The notes: a model not told the origin generated them from the sequence alone. Shown: positions 51,770 to 62,614, numbered from the stretch's first letter. The stretch: DNA of 64,000 nucleotides from Flavihumibacter profundi (GCF_020076305.1 NZ_JAIQXE010000001.1:1488001-1552000), one strand, 5' to 3'. Numbers and translations: made by a program.

Positions 51770-52804
51770 ATGGCCAGGGAAGTATTAGTGATCAAGTTAG
51801 GGACAGCAGTAATCACCAATTCAGAAGGGAATATTGACCATTCAATAGTAAAAAAAGTAGCCGCAGAAATTGCAGGCCTTTACAAGCAATACGATATAGT
51901 TTTGGTATCGAGTGGTGCGGTGGGCAGCGGTAAAAAATTCATCCGCGATTACAAAGGTAGCTTATCCGAAAGAAAGGCTGCTGCAGCGGTTGGGAACCCC
52001 ATTTTGATACAATTATACCATAAGTACCTGCAACAACATGGTATTACAGTAGCCCAGGCGCTTTGTGAAAGGGTGCATTTTTCTAACCGCAAGCAATTTT
52101 TGCAACTCAAACAAACCTTCAACACTTTTTGGGAAAACAGCATCTTACCTGTTGTAAATGAAAACGATTTAGTGAGCAATGTTGAAATTAAATTCTCAGA
52201 CAATGACGAATTGGCTACACTCATCGCAATTGGATTTGACGCTTCCACTTTAATTCTTTGCACTTCAGCAGGCGGTTTGCTCGACGATAAAAAACAAGTT
52301 ATCCCGAAGATTGAAAATGTTGATGCTTCTGTTTTACAATATGTAAATACTGAGAAAAGCGGGCTTGGACTGGGAGGCATGATTTCAAAATTAACCTTTA
52401 CGCGGCTGGCTATATCACTGGGGATAAGGGTTATTATATGCGGATTAAAAGGCCCGCATCCTCTTGTAGACGCGCTTGGTGAAAAGAACGGCTCCTGCTT
52501 TACACCAAAAAAATCAAACTTAAGGGCCAGGCAAAAATGGCTCGCCAGTGGTTCAGTTACCTTGGGTACACTACACGTAGATAAAGGTGCCGCTAAAGCA
52601 CTGGCCAATAGAAAAAGTCTGTTGACCATTGGTATTAAATCTGCAGAAGGGAAATTCGTAGGGGGAGAAGTGATCCAACTCATGGATGAGGATGGCGTAA
52701 TTTTAGGTGTTGCCAAAACTAAAATGGATGCCTTATCTATTTCCAAACAACTAAATGAAAAAGGTATTATCGCCGCACATGCCGATGATATCGTTTTATT
52801 CTAA
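51770..52804 (+). CDS. proB: Glutamate 5-kinase
   Basis: A 344-residue cytoplasmic enzyme that phosphorylates glutamate in the first step of proline synthesis. The amino acid kinase domain (about residues 1-235) shows VLVIKLGTAVITNSEG, VSSGAVGSGKKFI and VNENDLVSNVEIKFSDNDEL. A C-terminal PUA domain (about 255-344) contains GTLHVDKGAAKALAN and EGKFVGGEVIQLMDEDG. The PUA domain is present in many but not all ProB proteins. proA follows after 10 bases, so the pair is one operon. The 689-base leader side has no gene. Confidence 0.94.
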   Translation: MAREVLVIKLGTAVITNSEGNIDHSIVKKVAAEIAGLYKQYDIVLVSSGAVGSGKKFIRDYKGSLSERKAAAAVGNPILIQLYHKYLQQHGITVAQALCERVHFSNRKQFLQLKQTFNTFWENSILPVVNENDLVSNVEIKFSDNDELATLIAIGFDASTLILCTSAGGLLDDKKQVIPKIENVDASVLQYVNTEKSGLGLGGMISKLTFTRLAISLGIRVIICGLKGPHPLVDALGEKNGSCFTPKKSNLRARQKWLASGSVTLGTLHVDKGAAKALANRKSLLTIGIKSAEGKFVGGEVIQLMDEDGVILGVAKTKMDALSISKQLNEKGIIAAHADDIVLF

Positions 52805-52814
52805 TTCAACCAAC

Positions 52815-54056
52815 ATGAAATCCATTCTTCCTCTCCTCAAAAAAACCCATGCTGCCACTGCCGGTTTACAGGATTTATCCAATAAAGCACTGCAGGAATT
52901 ACTTCAGGCCATTTCCAGGGCTTTGATGGCGAATACAGATGCTTTACTAAAAGCAAATGCCAAAGACCTAGCCAGGCAAGATCCCGACAACCCAAAGAAC
53001 GACCGGCTGCTTTTAAATGCCCAAAGAATTACCAATATCGCCAGCAGTATAAAAAAAGTAGCAAAGCTGCCAGACCCGGGCGGACAATTATTGCAAAAAA
53101 GAACATTGCCCAATGGGTTGGAGCTGGAAAAAATTACTGTACCAATTGGTGTAGTTGGTGCCATCTATGAATCAAGGCCTAATGTAACATTCGATATCGC
53201 AGCCCTATGTCTCAGAAGCAGGAATGCCTGCGTACTAAAGGGAAGTGCAGATGCTGCCAATACCAACCAACTGGCTGTTAAAATTATAAAGTCAGTGTTG
53301 AAAGAACAGGGTATTAATCCCGATGTAGTTTGTTTGCTGCCTTCAGACCGGGAAGCGGTTGATGAAATGATGCAGGCAACACGTTATATAGATGTATTAA
53401 TACCGCGTGGTTCTGACAGCCTGATCAAATATGTAAGGACACACAGCCTGGTTCCGGTTATTGAAACAGGCGCAGGTGTATGCCATATTTATGTAGAAAG
53501 CGAGGCCAACCTGGAAAAAGCTTTGGCTATTGTTGTAAACGCGAAAGTTTCAAGGCCATCAGTTTGTAATGCAGTCGATACCATACTTGTTGATAACTCA
53601 ATTGCAGGACGATTCCTGAAATCCTTACAAAAGGAATTTGAAAAAGAAAAAGTGGAAATTTTTGCTGATGCAACTGCCCATAGGTTATTAAAATATTACC
53701 CCTTCCTAAAGAAGGCAAAACCCCAGGATTTTGGCCGGGAATTCCTGAGCCTGAAATGCGCCGTTAAAGTCGTGGCCAATATTGCCGAAGCCTTGCAGCA
53801 TATTTCAAAATATTCAACAAAACATTCTGAATCCATTGTTTCTGAAAATAAAAAGACCTGTGAAGCATTTATTGGGAAAGTTGATGCTGCTGTAGTCTAT
53901 TCAAATGCATCCACCCGCTTTACAGATGGGGAAGTATTTGGATTAGGCGCAGAAATTGGCATTTCCACCCAAAAACTACATGCACGCGGGCCATTTGCAT
54001 TGGAAAAATTAGTCACGGAAAAATGGATTTTACGCGGTAGCGGGCATATCCGTTAA
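52815..54056 (+). CDS. proA: Gamma-glutamyl phosphate reductase
   Basis: A 413-residue enzyme that reduces glutamyl-5-phosphate to glutamate semialdehyde with NADPH. It is an aldehyde dehydrogenase-fold protein with the catalytic Cys251 in KVSRPSVCNAVDTILVD, the PIGVVGAIYESRPNVTFDIA block near 110, and VPVIETGAGVCHIYVE near 212. I use the ATG at 52815, 10 bases after proB; the longer in-frame start at 52755 would sit inside proB. The end block HARGPFALEKLVTEKW is also typical of ProA. Confidence 0.94.
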   Translation: MKSILPLLKKTHAATAGLQDLSNKALQELLQAISRALMANTDALLKANAKDLARQDPDNPKNDRLLLNAQRITNIASSIKKVAKLPDPGGQLLQKRTLPNGLELEKITVPIGVVGAIYESRPNVTFDIAALCLRSRNACVLKGSADAANTNQLAVKIIKSVLKEQGINPDVVCLLPSDREAVDEMMQATRYIDVLIPRGSDSLIKYVRTHSLVPVIETGAGVCHIYVESEANLEKALAIVVNAKVSRPSVCNAVDTILVDNSIAGRFLKSLQKEFEKEKVEIFADATAHRLLKYYPFLKKAKPQDFGREFLSLKCAVKVVANIAEALQHISKYSTKHSESIVSENKKTCEAFIGKVDAAVVYSNASTRFTDGEVFGLGAEIGISTQKLHARGPFALEKLVTEKWILRGSGHIR

Positions 54057-54286
54057 GCAATATTGCCCTAATTAGTAGATTTCCCAAGTAATTCAACCTT
54101 GCAATGTTGTTTTCTGCAATATACCTTTGATGCATACCTGTGAATAACCCTTAGCAGCAATCCGGTAAAATGAAAAACCCGAATTACCGTACCCCCCGGA
54201 TTCAGGCTGTTGTATATCCAATTCCTATGCAAATATTTTGTTGACGTTATCCAATCCCTCCTGGGTCGGCATTGTCTTATCTGAAA

Positions 54287-54958
54287 ATGAAAACAATGTT
54301 GCCATCTCAAGTTATTCGCGTATGTTTTACAAGTATTTTACTTTTATCCCTTACTATTACTACCGGTAGAAATACCAGCCAGGTTAGCTTATTAACTGTG
54401 CAGAAAGAAAATGCCCTGCATATAAAAGATAAAGCCAACGCATTCATACAAAAATACATTTCTGCTAATACTGAAAACCTGGAAGATATCAGGAAAAAAA
54501 GTATATCCACCTTTCATATGATGGACAAAATTTTGAACCACTATGAATTGCCGCTGGAATTGAAGTACCTGGCGGTTATAGAATCAGAATTGAATCCAAA
54601 AGCCCTGTCACCGGTTGGTGCAGCAGGCACCTGGCAGTTAATGCCTGAAACCGGCAGGATTCTCGGACTAACTATTACTGCCGGTATTGATGAACGCCTT
54701 GATGCAAAAAAAAGCACTAAAGCCGCCGCCATTTACCTGCGTGATCTTTATACAGAATTCGGCGACTGGCAATTAGTATTGGCTGCCTATAATTGCGGTC
54801 CTGGTCCGATTTACACCGCCATGCAAAAATCCGGCAGCAAAAATTTCTGGATGCTGCAAAAATACCTTCCCAGGGAAAGCAGGGAGCACGTGCATAAATT
54901 TATTGCAACTTACCAATATTTTGAAGGTGGCGAAAAAAGCATGGCCTTCCTTGACTAA
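54287..54958 (+). CDS. Lytic transglycosylase (SLT domain, MltD-like)
   Basis: A 223-residue exported protein with an N-terminal hydrophobic signal (about residues 10-26). The SLT catalytic segment ESELNPKALSPVGAAGTWQL begins with the likely catalytic Glu99 (from the ATG used here), and continues LMPETGRILGL, DLYTEFGDWQLVLAAYNCGP. It would cleave peptidoglycan glycan strands to anhydro-muropeptides, linking with the murQ recycling genes at the left edge. No LysM repeats are present, unlike MltD. The ATG at 54287 is preferred over a start 15 bases upstream. Confidence 0.88.
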   Translation: MKTMLPSQVIRVCFTSILLLSLTITTGRNTSQVSLLTVQKENALHIKDKANAFIQKYISANTENLEDIRKKSISTFHMMDKILNHYELPLELKYLAVIESELNPKALSPVGAAGTWQLMPETGRILGLTITAGIDERLDAKKSTKAAAIYLRDLYTEFGDWQLVLAAYNCGPGPIYTAMQKSGSKNFWMLQKYLPRESREHVHKFIATYQYFEGGEKSMAFLD

Positions 54959-55127
54959 GTTGGGTGCTGATGTCGGATTGCTCAAAAATCATATCGCAAA
55001 CCACTATCAATCAACAACATATGATTAATTCCCATATAAAATATTATATTCACCGTATTAAAGCAATTATTAACTACGGCTATAATAATACAGGGCAGCC
55101 TACCCTATCATCATTTTCAGGAATTCT

Positions 55128-58100
55128 ATGTTGTCCTCACCCCGGAAAATATTTAAAAAAATTGCCAAATGGTTGTTATGGGTGATCACCATCCTGATTT
55201 GCCTTTTACTTCTTGTTTGGGGGATATTGCAAACAAATTGGGGACAAAGTACGCTGAAAGGAATTGCTGTAAACTACCTACAGAAAAAATTACATACAAA
55301 TCTCTCTATCAATTCGATTGCCATAAAGTGGCTTTCACATATCCAGGTTAATGGTATATATATAGAGGACCAGCAGAAAAGGCCATTATTTCGCCTGCAG
55401 CGACTCGACATTGGTTATGATATTTCGCAGGTATTTTCAAAGCGTATAAGTATTCCTGTTATAGACCTAGAAGGCCTGCAGTTAAATTTGTACAGGAGTA
55501 CCCAGGATTCGCTATTTAATTACAGTTTTATTACTGCGGCATTTGCCAGCAAAGAACAGGCCCCAAAAGATACAGCTGGCAAGGGATATACCATCCTGCC
55601 GGGAATTATTTCGGTATCGAAAATGGGGTTCACCATGGCAGATAAATTTGGCGGCCAGGAGTACACTGCATCAATCAATAGATTTCAAACAACAGTTGAT
55701 CAACTTAACCTGAGAGGGATAGTTTTCCATACCCGCAATATTGTAGCTGATTCCGTTTATTGCCAGATTGTTTTAACTAGTGAAGGACATCAAAAAGCTC
55801 AGCAGGTGGATACTACAGCTACACCGGCATCGGTTATATTTGGCAGTGACTCTGTAAAATTTTCCCGCATCAATTTCAGGCTTGAAAATAAGTCGTCACA
55901 ATTTATAGCCGATACAAAAATTACACTGCTTGCCGGCAATAAAGTAAAATACGATCTGCAGAAAATGTATGCTTCGGCCGCCTTCATCACATTGAATGAC
56001 CATAACACAACAATACAAACAATCACCAATAAAAATGCGGAGCCAGCTGTTCAGGCAACAACTGTGCAACCAGGTAAACCATTTACTTTTTACGTTGGAG
56101 GAATTTCAATTAGTAATAACGCCTTTTCTTTCGATGACCAGGCTTTTCCAAAATCCGGGAAAAAAGAGCTTGATCCAAAGCATATTGCAATAGAAAAATT
56201 TTCCCTGGATGCCGCAAATATTGGCTATAATGGCTTTACCTACGCTGCCGACCTGAAGCAAATGAGCCTGGTGGAAAAAAATGGTTTCCAACTGGAAAAC
56301 CTGAGTACAAATGCCCTGTATTCAGATACTGCAGTAAGCCTGAAACAGTTATATGTAAAAACAACCAAAAACCAGATCAATGCAGATGTCCGCGTTTCCT
56401 TCAAGGGGATTTCCCAAATCACCACCAGTCCGGAACTTACACACATTAATGCAACAATAAAAGATAGCCGGATTCAGTTAAGCGAACTACTATTCTTTCA
56501 ACCCGGATTGAAAAAGAACAAATCATTCGCACCATTAGCTGGAAAAGTTTTTTATGCAAACACCAGTTTAAAAGGCAGCCTGGATAAACTGCTCATTCCG
56601 GAAATTTCCATAAAATCAGCACAAACAAGGTTGCTGGCCAGCGCAGAAGTTTACCATCTTCCCGATATCAAAAAACTGCTTATCAACCTCCGGCTAAAAG
56701 AGTTCAGCGGCACAAGGAAGGATCTCTTAAGTTTCCTTCCGCCAAATACTATACAGGATTCCCTTTTGCATTACATACCTAATACTTTTAGTATAAAAGG
56801 AACTTATAAAGGAACCCTTAACGACCTTTTTACAGATCTTCAGATTGCCACATCTGAAGGCAATGCCAGCATAAAGGGAAGCCTTAAAAACATTGCCGAC
56901 AAAACGAATGCAGAATATGACCTGACTGTAAATACTGATGCAGTCGAACTGGGAAAACTTATGGAAGACAGCCTCTTCGGTAATCTTTCTGCTACTGTAA
57001 ATGTTAAAGGGAAAGGATGGGATATCAAAACGGCTAATGCCGTTTTCCAAACTTATCTGCGGGAGGCTTATTACCAGGGCTATACCTACCATGACATAAA
57101 CTTTTCGGGCAAGGTATCCGGCAATACACTGGATGCACATCTTCAATCAAGGGACCCCAATATTACAGTAAGTTCCGACACCTATTATAACATGGACAAA
57201 CTCCATGGCAGTTTTAAAACCAACACAGTTATTGAAAATGCCAACCTCCTGAATCTTGGATTTTTAAAAGATACACTGGTTATATCAGGCCGCCTAAATG
57301 CAGATATCCCACAATTAGATACCGCCAAGACAAATGGGAACATACTGGCATCGGGATTAAGTGTTCAATTTGGCAGCAAACGATTTAATATCGACTCGGT
57401 ACAACTTGATGCAGTATATGCCAATGACACCCAGCTTATTCAATTAACCACTCCTTTTGCCGATGCAACAATAAAAGGAAAATATACCCTAAAAAATATT
57501 CCGGCTGTAGCTAAAACCATTATCAACAGCTACCTATACACTAATAGTAATGATTCAGTTTATACCCATAAATTAGTCGCCAGGCTTGATGCAAATATCC
57601 ATATACCTGATAGTATTGCTACCCTGTTTCCAAACCTGAAAAAAGTTAGTCCATTCAATATTACCGGCACAATTAATACTGATAGTTCATCGATCACTAT
57701 ATTGACGGAAATCCCGAAACTGGATTATATGGACTATGAAATTGATACCCTGAAAATTGTTGGGGTTAATAAACCAGGGCAAACCTGGTTCAAAGAATTG
57801 AATTATGGCATACTGGTCAACCAAATAAAAAGCCCATCGGTTAACCTGGCGAAGAGTACCATTACAGGCAGCATATTGCATGGGAAAATTAACGGGCGAA
57901 TTGATTTATTCGATGAAAACCTCGAGCCAAAGTATTCCATTCCTTACAATATTACCAATGACCCTGATTTGCCTTACCTACACATGGAGGATTCATTGCT
58001 AATCAATAAACGCCCCTGGAAAGTAAATGACAATAATATCATTTACCTTAATACCAGTGCACTAAAGGGCAGTAACCTGGTTATTTCTAAAAATGATGAA

Positions 58101-60098
58101 TTAATAAGCTTATCGGCCGATACTACAGTATTAAGCGGACTCCCATTAAAACTGGACCTGAAACAATTCAAACTGAAAAATATTTCGGAAATAATTATTT
58201 CCGATACTGCACTTGTAGAGGGAACTGTTAACGGAGGGATGGTAATGCAATCATTTGTTCCCTTTTCTTTCACTTCAGACATCACTATTGATAGTCTTCG
58301 GCTAAAAGGAGTGAATGCCGGCAATCTATCACTGAACGCTGGGATTGGAAATGAAAATATAATTAATGTAAATGTAGCCCTGAAAGGGTCAGACAACGAT
58401 GTCACCTTATCAGGCACCTACCAGCCAAAGGAAAGCACTGCAGACCTGGCATTAAATATGAAGCAGTTTAGCCTGCGTAACATAGAACCATTTACAAAAG
58501 CATACCTTGGAAAATTATCCGGAGAGATAATCGGGGACCTTACAATAAAAAGTAAAATCAGTAACCCGGATATAAGGGGGATACTCAAAACACAAAATAT
58601 AGAGGCAGTTTATAAAGATTTTGGCACTTATATTAAGATCCCGGCCGGCGAAGTGGTTTTTAGTGAAGAGGGGATCAGGCTGAATGAATTCAATTTTACC
58701 GATAGTGCCGGACATAAAGGTTTACTGGAAGGAAGTATACAAACATCAGGCTTCCCTAAATACCAACTCGACCTGAAACTTACCACCAATGGATTCCTCG
58801 CTATTGACAAAAAAAAATACCCCGACCAGACGATCTATGGTCCAGCTTCTGTGGATGCCCTGATATCGCTTAAAGGCAATGAAGAAGCCATTAATGTCGA
58901 TGGCACAGTTAAGGTCCTTGACAATTCGAACTTTACATATATTAATACTACATCAGAAACGCAAAGACGGGGTGATGGGCTGATTGAATTTTTTGACCCT
59001 GCACATCCATCTGATTCATTAACTGTAATTAAGGAAAAGGAGAAGGCGTCGGCCGGTCCTAAAATTTCGGTGAATACTTATCTCACAATTACTCCAAGTA
59101 GCAATGTAAATATCGTAATGGATGAAACAAGTGGTGACAATTTGAAAATTAATGGAACAGCCGGACTGAATTTGTCCAGGAGTGCTGAAGGGAAAATAAG
59201 TTTAACGGGAAATTATACAGTAGAGAAGGGGGACTATGACCTTTCCATTGCCCAGATTATTAAGAAAACTTTCATTCTACAGAAAGGCAGCAGCATAACC
59301 TGGAGCGGCGACCCGCTTAATGCCGATTTGAACTTAACGGCCTTGTATAAGGTTAAAACAACTGCTGCAGAATTAGTAGGCGACATTCAATCAATTCCAG
59401 GTATAGATAAGCAAAAATTCAATGTTGAGGTGTACATGATGTTCACAAAGAAATTATCGAAACCTGATATCAACTTCCGGTTAGACTTGCCGGTAAATGA
59501 ACGGGAAGTCTTTGATGGGATAGTGTATACTCGCATTAAGCAGGTGAACAATATTCCATCAGAATTAAATAAACAGGTGATGGGATTATTAGCCTTCGGC
59601 CAGTTTATTGCAGAAAATCCCTTCAGCAGTTTTAGCAGCACCACATCAACTGCTTTTGAAACAAGGGCATATGCTACTGCCGGACGCCTGTTAACACAGG
59701 AATTAACCGACCTGGCCGGCAATGCAGTGAAAGGAGTTGAATTTGATGTTGCGTTCGACGTATATGAAGACTATACCAGTGGTAGTTCCGAGCGTAACAC
59801 AGACCTGAAAGTGGGTGTCAGCAAATCAATGGCTAATAATCGTTTGAAAGTGTATGTTGGAAGCAACTTTGCACTGGAAGGCCATAACCAGAATGAAAAT
59901 GCATTATCCGGACTTGCGGGAGATATCATTGCAGAATACCAGCTGAGTTCAGATGGCAAATACAGGATAAAGGGATTCCGCATAACCGAGAATGAACTTA
60001 CTTTTGAAGGAAATGTTGTTAAAACGGGTGTCACTTTTGTTGTAGTACTGGAATTCAACAAATTCAAAAACGCTTTTAAAAAGCAAAAGAATAAGTAA
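55128..60098 (+). CDS. tamB: TamB-type translocation/assembly protein (DUF490/AsmA-like)
   Basis: A very long 1656-residue envelope protein. An N-terminal signal anchor (about residues 13-34, LLWVITILICLLLLVWGIL) is followed by AsmA-like sequence (GQSTLKGIAVNYLQKKLHTN) and about 1300 residues of beta-rich repeats that should form the hydrophobic groove spanning the periplasm. The DUF490 domain fills the C-terminal part (from about residue 1250) and includes the VMGLLAFGQFIAENPFSSF block. TamB proteins move phospholipid and help barrel assembly. The TamL-like gene begins immediately after its stop codon. The gene uses ATG 55128. Confidence 0.9.
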   Translation: MLSSPRKIFKKIAKWLLWVITILICLLLLVWGILQTNWGQSTLKGIAVNYLQKKLHTNLSINSIAIKWLSHIQVNGIYIEDQQKRPLFRLQRLDIGYDISQVFSKRISIPVIDLEGLQLNLYRSTQDSLFNYSFITAAFASKEQAPKDTAGKGYTILPGIISVSKMGFTMADKFGGQEYTASINRFQTTVDQLNLRGIVFHTRNIVADSVYCQIVLTSEGHQKAQQVDTTATPASVIFGSDSVKFSRINFRLENKSSQFIADTKITLLAGNKVKYDLQKMYASAAFITLNDHNTTIQTITNKNAEPAVQATTVQPGKPFTFYVGGISISNNAFSFDDQAFPKSGKKELDPKHIAIEKFSLDAANIGYNGFTYAADLKQMSLVEKNGFQLENLSTNALYSDTAVSLKQLYVKTTKNQINADVRVSFKGISQITTSPELTHINATIKDSRIQLSELLFFQPGLKKNKSFAPLAGKVFYANTSLKGSLDKLLIPEISIKSAQTRLLASAEVYHLPDIKKLLINLRLKEFSGTRKDLLSFLPPNTIQDSLLHYIPNTFSIKGTYKGTLNDLFTDLQIATSEGNASIKGSLKNIADKTNAEYDLTVNTDAVELGKLMEDSLFGNLSATVNVKGKGWDIKTANAVFQTYLREAYYQGYTYHDINFSGKVSGNTLDAHLQSRDPNITVSSDTYYNMDKLHGSFKTNTVIENANLLNLGFLKDTLVISGRLNADIPQLDTAKTNGNILASGLSVQFGSKRFNIDSVQLDAVYANDTQLIQLTTPFADATIKGKYTLKNIPAVAKTIINSYLYTNSNDSVYTHKLVARLDANIHIPDSIATLFPNLKKVSPFNITGTINTDSSSITILTEIPKLDYMDYEIDTLKIVGVNKPGQTWFKELNYGILVNQIKSPSVNLAKSTITGSILHGKINGRIDLFDENLEPKYSIPYNITNDPDLPYLHMEDSLLINKRPWKVNDNNIIYLNTSALKGSNLVISKNDELISLSADTTVLSGLPLKLDLKQFKLKNISEIIISDTALVEGTVNGGMVMQSFVPFSFTSDITIDSLRLKGVNAGNLSLNAGIGNENIINVNVALKGSDNDVTLSGTYQPKESTADLALNMKQFSLRNIEPFTKAYLGKLSGEIIGDLTIKSKISNPDIRGILKTQNIEAVYKDFGTYIKIPAGEVVFSEEGIRLNEFNFTDSAGHKGLLEGSIQTSGFPKYQLDLKLTTNGFLAIDKKKYPDQTIYGPASVDALISLKGNEEAINVDGTVKVLDNSNFTYINTTSETQRRGDGLIEFFDPAHPSDSLTVIKEKEKASAGPKISVNTYLTITPSSNVNIVMDETSGDNLKINGTAGLNLSRSAEGKISLTGNYTVEKGDYDLSIAQIIKKTFILQKGSSITWSGDPLNADLNLTALYKVKTTAAELVGDIQSIPGIDKQKFNVEVYMMFTKKLSKPDINFRLDLPVNEREVFDGIVYTRIKQVNNIPSELNKQVMGLLAFGQFIAENPFSSFSSTTSTAFETRAYATAGRLLTQELTDLAGNAVKGVEFDVAFDVYEDYTSGSSERNTDLKVGVSKSMANNRLKVYVGSNFALEGHNQNENALSGLAGDIIAEYQLSSDGKYRIKGFRITENELTFEGNVVKTGVTFVVVLEFNKFKNAFKKQKNK

Positions 60099-62396
60099 TT
60101 GCTGTTAACAAGATACCATACTGGAATCATAATATTACTGGTATTAGCCCTGCCTTTGCTGTTACTCTCATCCTGCAGCACTACAAAATATGTTCCGGAA
60201 GGTGATAAATTATATACCGGGGCAAAAATAGTTCCTGTTGTTAGTAAACTGGACAAAAAAATAAAATTCGACCTTGAAAAGCATACCAGGCCTAAACCCA
60301 ATACCAGTTTTCTTGGTATTAAATACAAGCTCCTGATTTTTAATGCCTTTAAAGAACCTAAAAAACCAAAGGGCTTTATTTACCAGATAAAACACAAATT
60401 CGGGCAGCCGCCGGTTTTATTGAGCGAGGTAAAACAAAAATCAGTAGAAACTAAGATTCAGCAGGAATTATTTGACATAGGTTTTATGAAACCTGCTGTA
60501 ACCGGTGAAACAATTTCAAAAAACAGGAAAGCTTCTTTACAATACAATGTAAAAGCTGGCTCAAGGTATAAAATCAATAACCTGTTTTATCCATCAGACA
60601 GTAATGCTATTGGGCTGCTAATTAAAAAGTCAGCGGAGAATTCCTTAATAAAAAAAGGAGACTATTTTAACCTGAATACCTTAAAATCGGAACGAACCAG
60701 AATTGACCTGAGCCTGAAAGAAAATGGTTATTTTTTCTTTGAACCAGACTTCTTGTTTTATAAAGTAGATAGCCTGCACCAGGGCTTTACTGATCTCTAC
60801 CTTACCATAAAACCCGAGATGCCGGCAACAGCAGGAAAAACCTGGAATATCGGCGATATTGTTATTTATGGAAATTATATCCTGGAAAAAGATTCACTCA
60901 TCACACGGCAGGAAGGAAGGAAAGAGAAGGAATTTACGGTGGTTGATAATAAGGAAACGTATAAAACAAGTTTATACAAGAGGGCCATTATGATCGGTAA
61001 AGGGCAAACCTATAACAGGGATATTCATGAGCTGACAGTAGAACGTCTTATGAACCTCAATACTTTCAAGTTTGTGAAAATGTTGTATTCCCCGGTTCAG
61101 GACAGCACTTCACACATATTGAATACCCGTATTTATTTAACCCCGGCCAGGAAACAGTCACTCCGGCTGGAATTGTCTGGCACCAGCAAATCCACCAATT
61201 ATGTTGGTTCGGAAATTTCGCTGAATTACAAGAATCTCAATTTATTTAAAGGTGCGGAAGTACTGGAAGCAAAAATATCCGGAGGATTCGATGTTCAGGT
61301 AGGAGGTAATGAATCATCTTCGAATGCGTACCTATTTGGCGCTGAAGTAACCCTAAGTCTCCCGAAACTTCTTCCCGGTTTCTGGGTCAATTCAAGCAAG
61401 GCAACTTATATGCCCAGGACATTATTTTCCATGGGAATTGAATACAACCAAAGGCCCGATTTATATACCATGAGATCCATGAGGACTTCCGTCGGCTATA
61501 GCTGGAAAAAAGGGAAAGCCATTGAGCATACTTTGCGCCTGATCAATATAAATTTTATTTATCCCAGCAATATAACAGAGAAATTTGACAGCATACTGAC
61601 TGCGGACCCAACCCTTAGAGCATCCTATGAAGAGCAATTAATTATTGGCGCCTTGTACCGTTTTCAATATAATAATAGCTACCGTACCAAAAGGAGATTT
61701 AATTATGCATTTGACGGGCTCATCAGTTCTTCAGGAAATTTATCCAGCCTGATTATAAAAAGTGATGTTGATACAATAGGCGCTAAACAGTTAGGCAATG
61801 TTCCTATATCACAATTTATCAGGTTGCAGGCAGATCTCAGGGGCTATTGGCGATTGAACCCGAAGTTCGACTGGGCTAACAGGATCATTGCCGGGGTAGG
61901 ATTTTCCTATGGGAACAGTGCAGTCATGCCTTACTCAGAACAGTTTTTCATTGGTGGAAGCAGTAGTATCAGGGCGTTTCGCATCCGGACCCTCGGACCA
62001 GGAAGTTATTATACAAAGGAAGAGGCTTATCAGGCAAACGAATCGGGTGATATAAAAACGGAACTGAATTCAGAACTGCGATACAATATGTCAAAATATA
62101 TAAAGCTTGGGGCTTTTGTTGACGCGGGTAATATCTGGTTAAGAAATGAACCAGCAGACAAACCCGGCAGCGGGTTAAACAAAGGTGATTTTTTTAATGA
62201 AATGGCAGTTGGTGCTGGACTGGGTCTTCGCCTCGATGTTTCTCTTATGGTGCTGCGGTTTGACCTCGCAATGCCCTTACGGAAACCCTGGTATCCAGAA
62301 GGAAGCAGGTGGGTCTTCAATGAAATTGACCCGGGAAATAGTCAATGGCGAAAGGATAACCTGATTTTAAATATCGCGATAGGTTACCCGTTTTAG
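60099..62396 (+). CDS. TamA/TamL-type lipoprotein of the OMP85 family
   Basis: A 765-residue protein with a lipoprotein signal (LLLLSSCSTTKYVPEGDKL, Cys near 27) as in TamL of Bacteroidota. POTRA-like domains occupy about 35-380, then a C-terminal 16-strand-type barrel with the L6 region FIGGSSSIRAFRIRTLGPG near 630 and a terminal FxF-like strand. It should work with TamB to export or insert outer-membrane proteins or lipids. The first possible codon is TTG at 60099, directly behind the TAA of tamB in the same frame; no ATG is available nearby, so TTG is the probable start. Confidence 0.9.
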   Translation: MLLTRYHTGIIILLVLALPLLLLSSCSTTKYVPEGDKLYTGAKIVPVVSKLDKKIKFDLEKHTRPKPNTSFLGIKYKLLIFNAFKEPKKPKGFIYQIKHKFGQPPVLLSEVKQKSVETKIQQELFDIGFMKPAVTGETISKNRKASLQYNVKAGSRYKINNLFYPSDSNAIGLLIKKSAENSLIKKGDYFNLNTLKSERTRIDLSLKENGYFFFEPDFLFYKVDSLHQGFTDLYLTIKPEMPATAGKTWNIGDIVIYGNYILEKDSLITRQEGRKEKEFTVVDNKETYKTSLYKRAIMIGKGQTYNRDIHELTVERLMNLNTFKFVKMLYSPVQDSTSHILNTRIYLTPARKQSLRLELSGTSKSTNYVGSEISLNYKNLNLFKGAEVLEAKISGGFDVQVGGNESSSNAYLFGAEVTLSLPKLLPGFWVNSSKATYMPRTLFSMGIEYNQRPDLYTMRSMRTSVGYSWKKGKAIEHTLRLININFIYPSNITEKFDSILTADPTLRASYEEQLIIGALYRFQYNNSYRTKRRFNYAFDGLISSSGNLSSLIIKSDVDTIGAKQLGNVPISQFIRLQADLRGYWRLNPKFDWANRIIAGVGFSYGNSAVMPYSEQFFIGGSSSIRAFRIRTLGPGSYYTKEEAYQANESGDIKTELNSELRYNMSKYIKLGAFVDAGNIWLRNEPADKPGSGLNKGDFFNEMAVGAGLGLRLDVSLMVLRFDLAMPLRKPWYPEGSRWVFNEIDPGNSQWRKDNLILNIAIGYPF

Positions 62397-62570
62397 TTAA
62401 TTTCCTTTAGCATTCTCAGGGTCTTCGGCTTCCTTGTGCTTTTCATGAACCGGGTAATTTCTATTTAGTTTTTCTTCCAGTTTACCCCGCTCTTTCCTGT
62501 TCACACGGAACATCCAGATAAACAGCACAATTAATAAAATGCCTGTCAATACAAAAAAAGAAATATTCAT
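62397..62570 (-). CDS. Small single-pass membrane protein, unknown function
   Basis: A 57-residue protein with a hydrophobic helix (about residues 3-22, ISFFVLTGILLIVLFIWMF) and a charged C-terminal tail (RKERGKLEEKLNRNYPVHEK). No family is recognised. Its stop codon abuts the tamL stop, tail-to-tail. The ATG at 62570 is preferred; an earlier start would overlap the next gene. It is 44 bases downstream of the C-terminal barrel protein gene, so the two are probably one operon. Confidence 0.58.
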   Translation of the reverse strand: MNISFFVLTGILLIVLFIWMFRVNRKERGKLEEKLNRNYPVHEKHKEAEDPENAKGN

Positions 62571-62614
62571 AGCGAACTGTTTACCCTGCAAAATTATCCG
62601 ATTTAACAGCCTTA

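Noticed and set aside
51949-52746. A 265-residue open frame on the minus strand
   Set aside because: It is antisense to proB, which has full family motifs on the plus strand.
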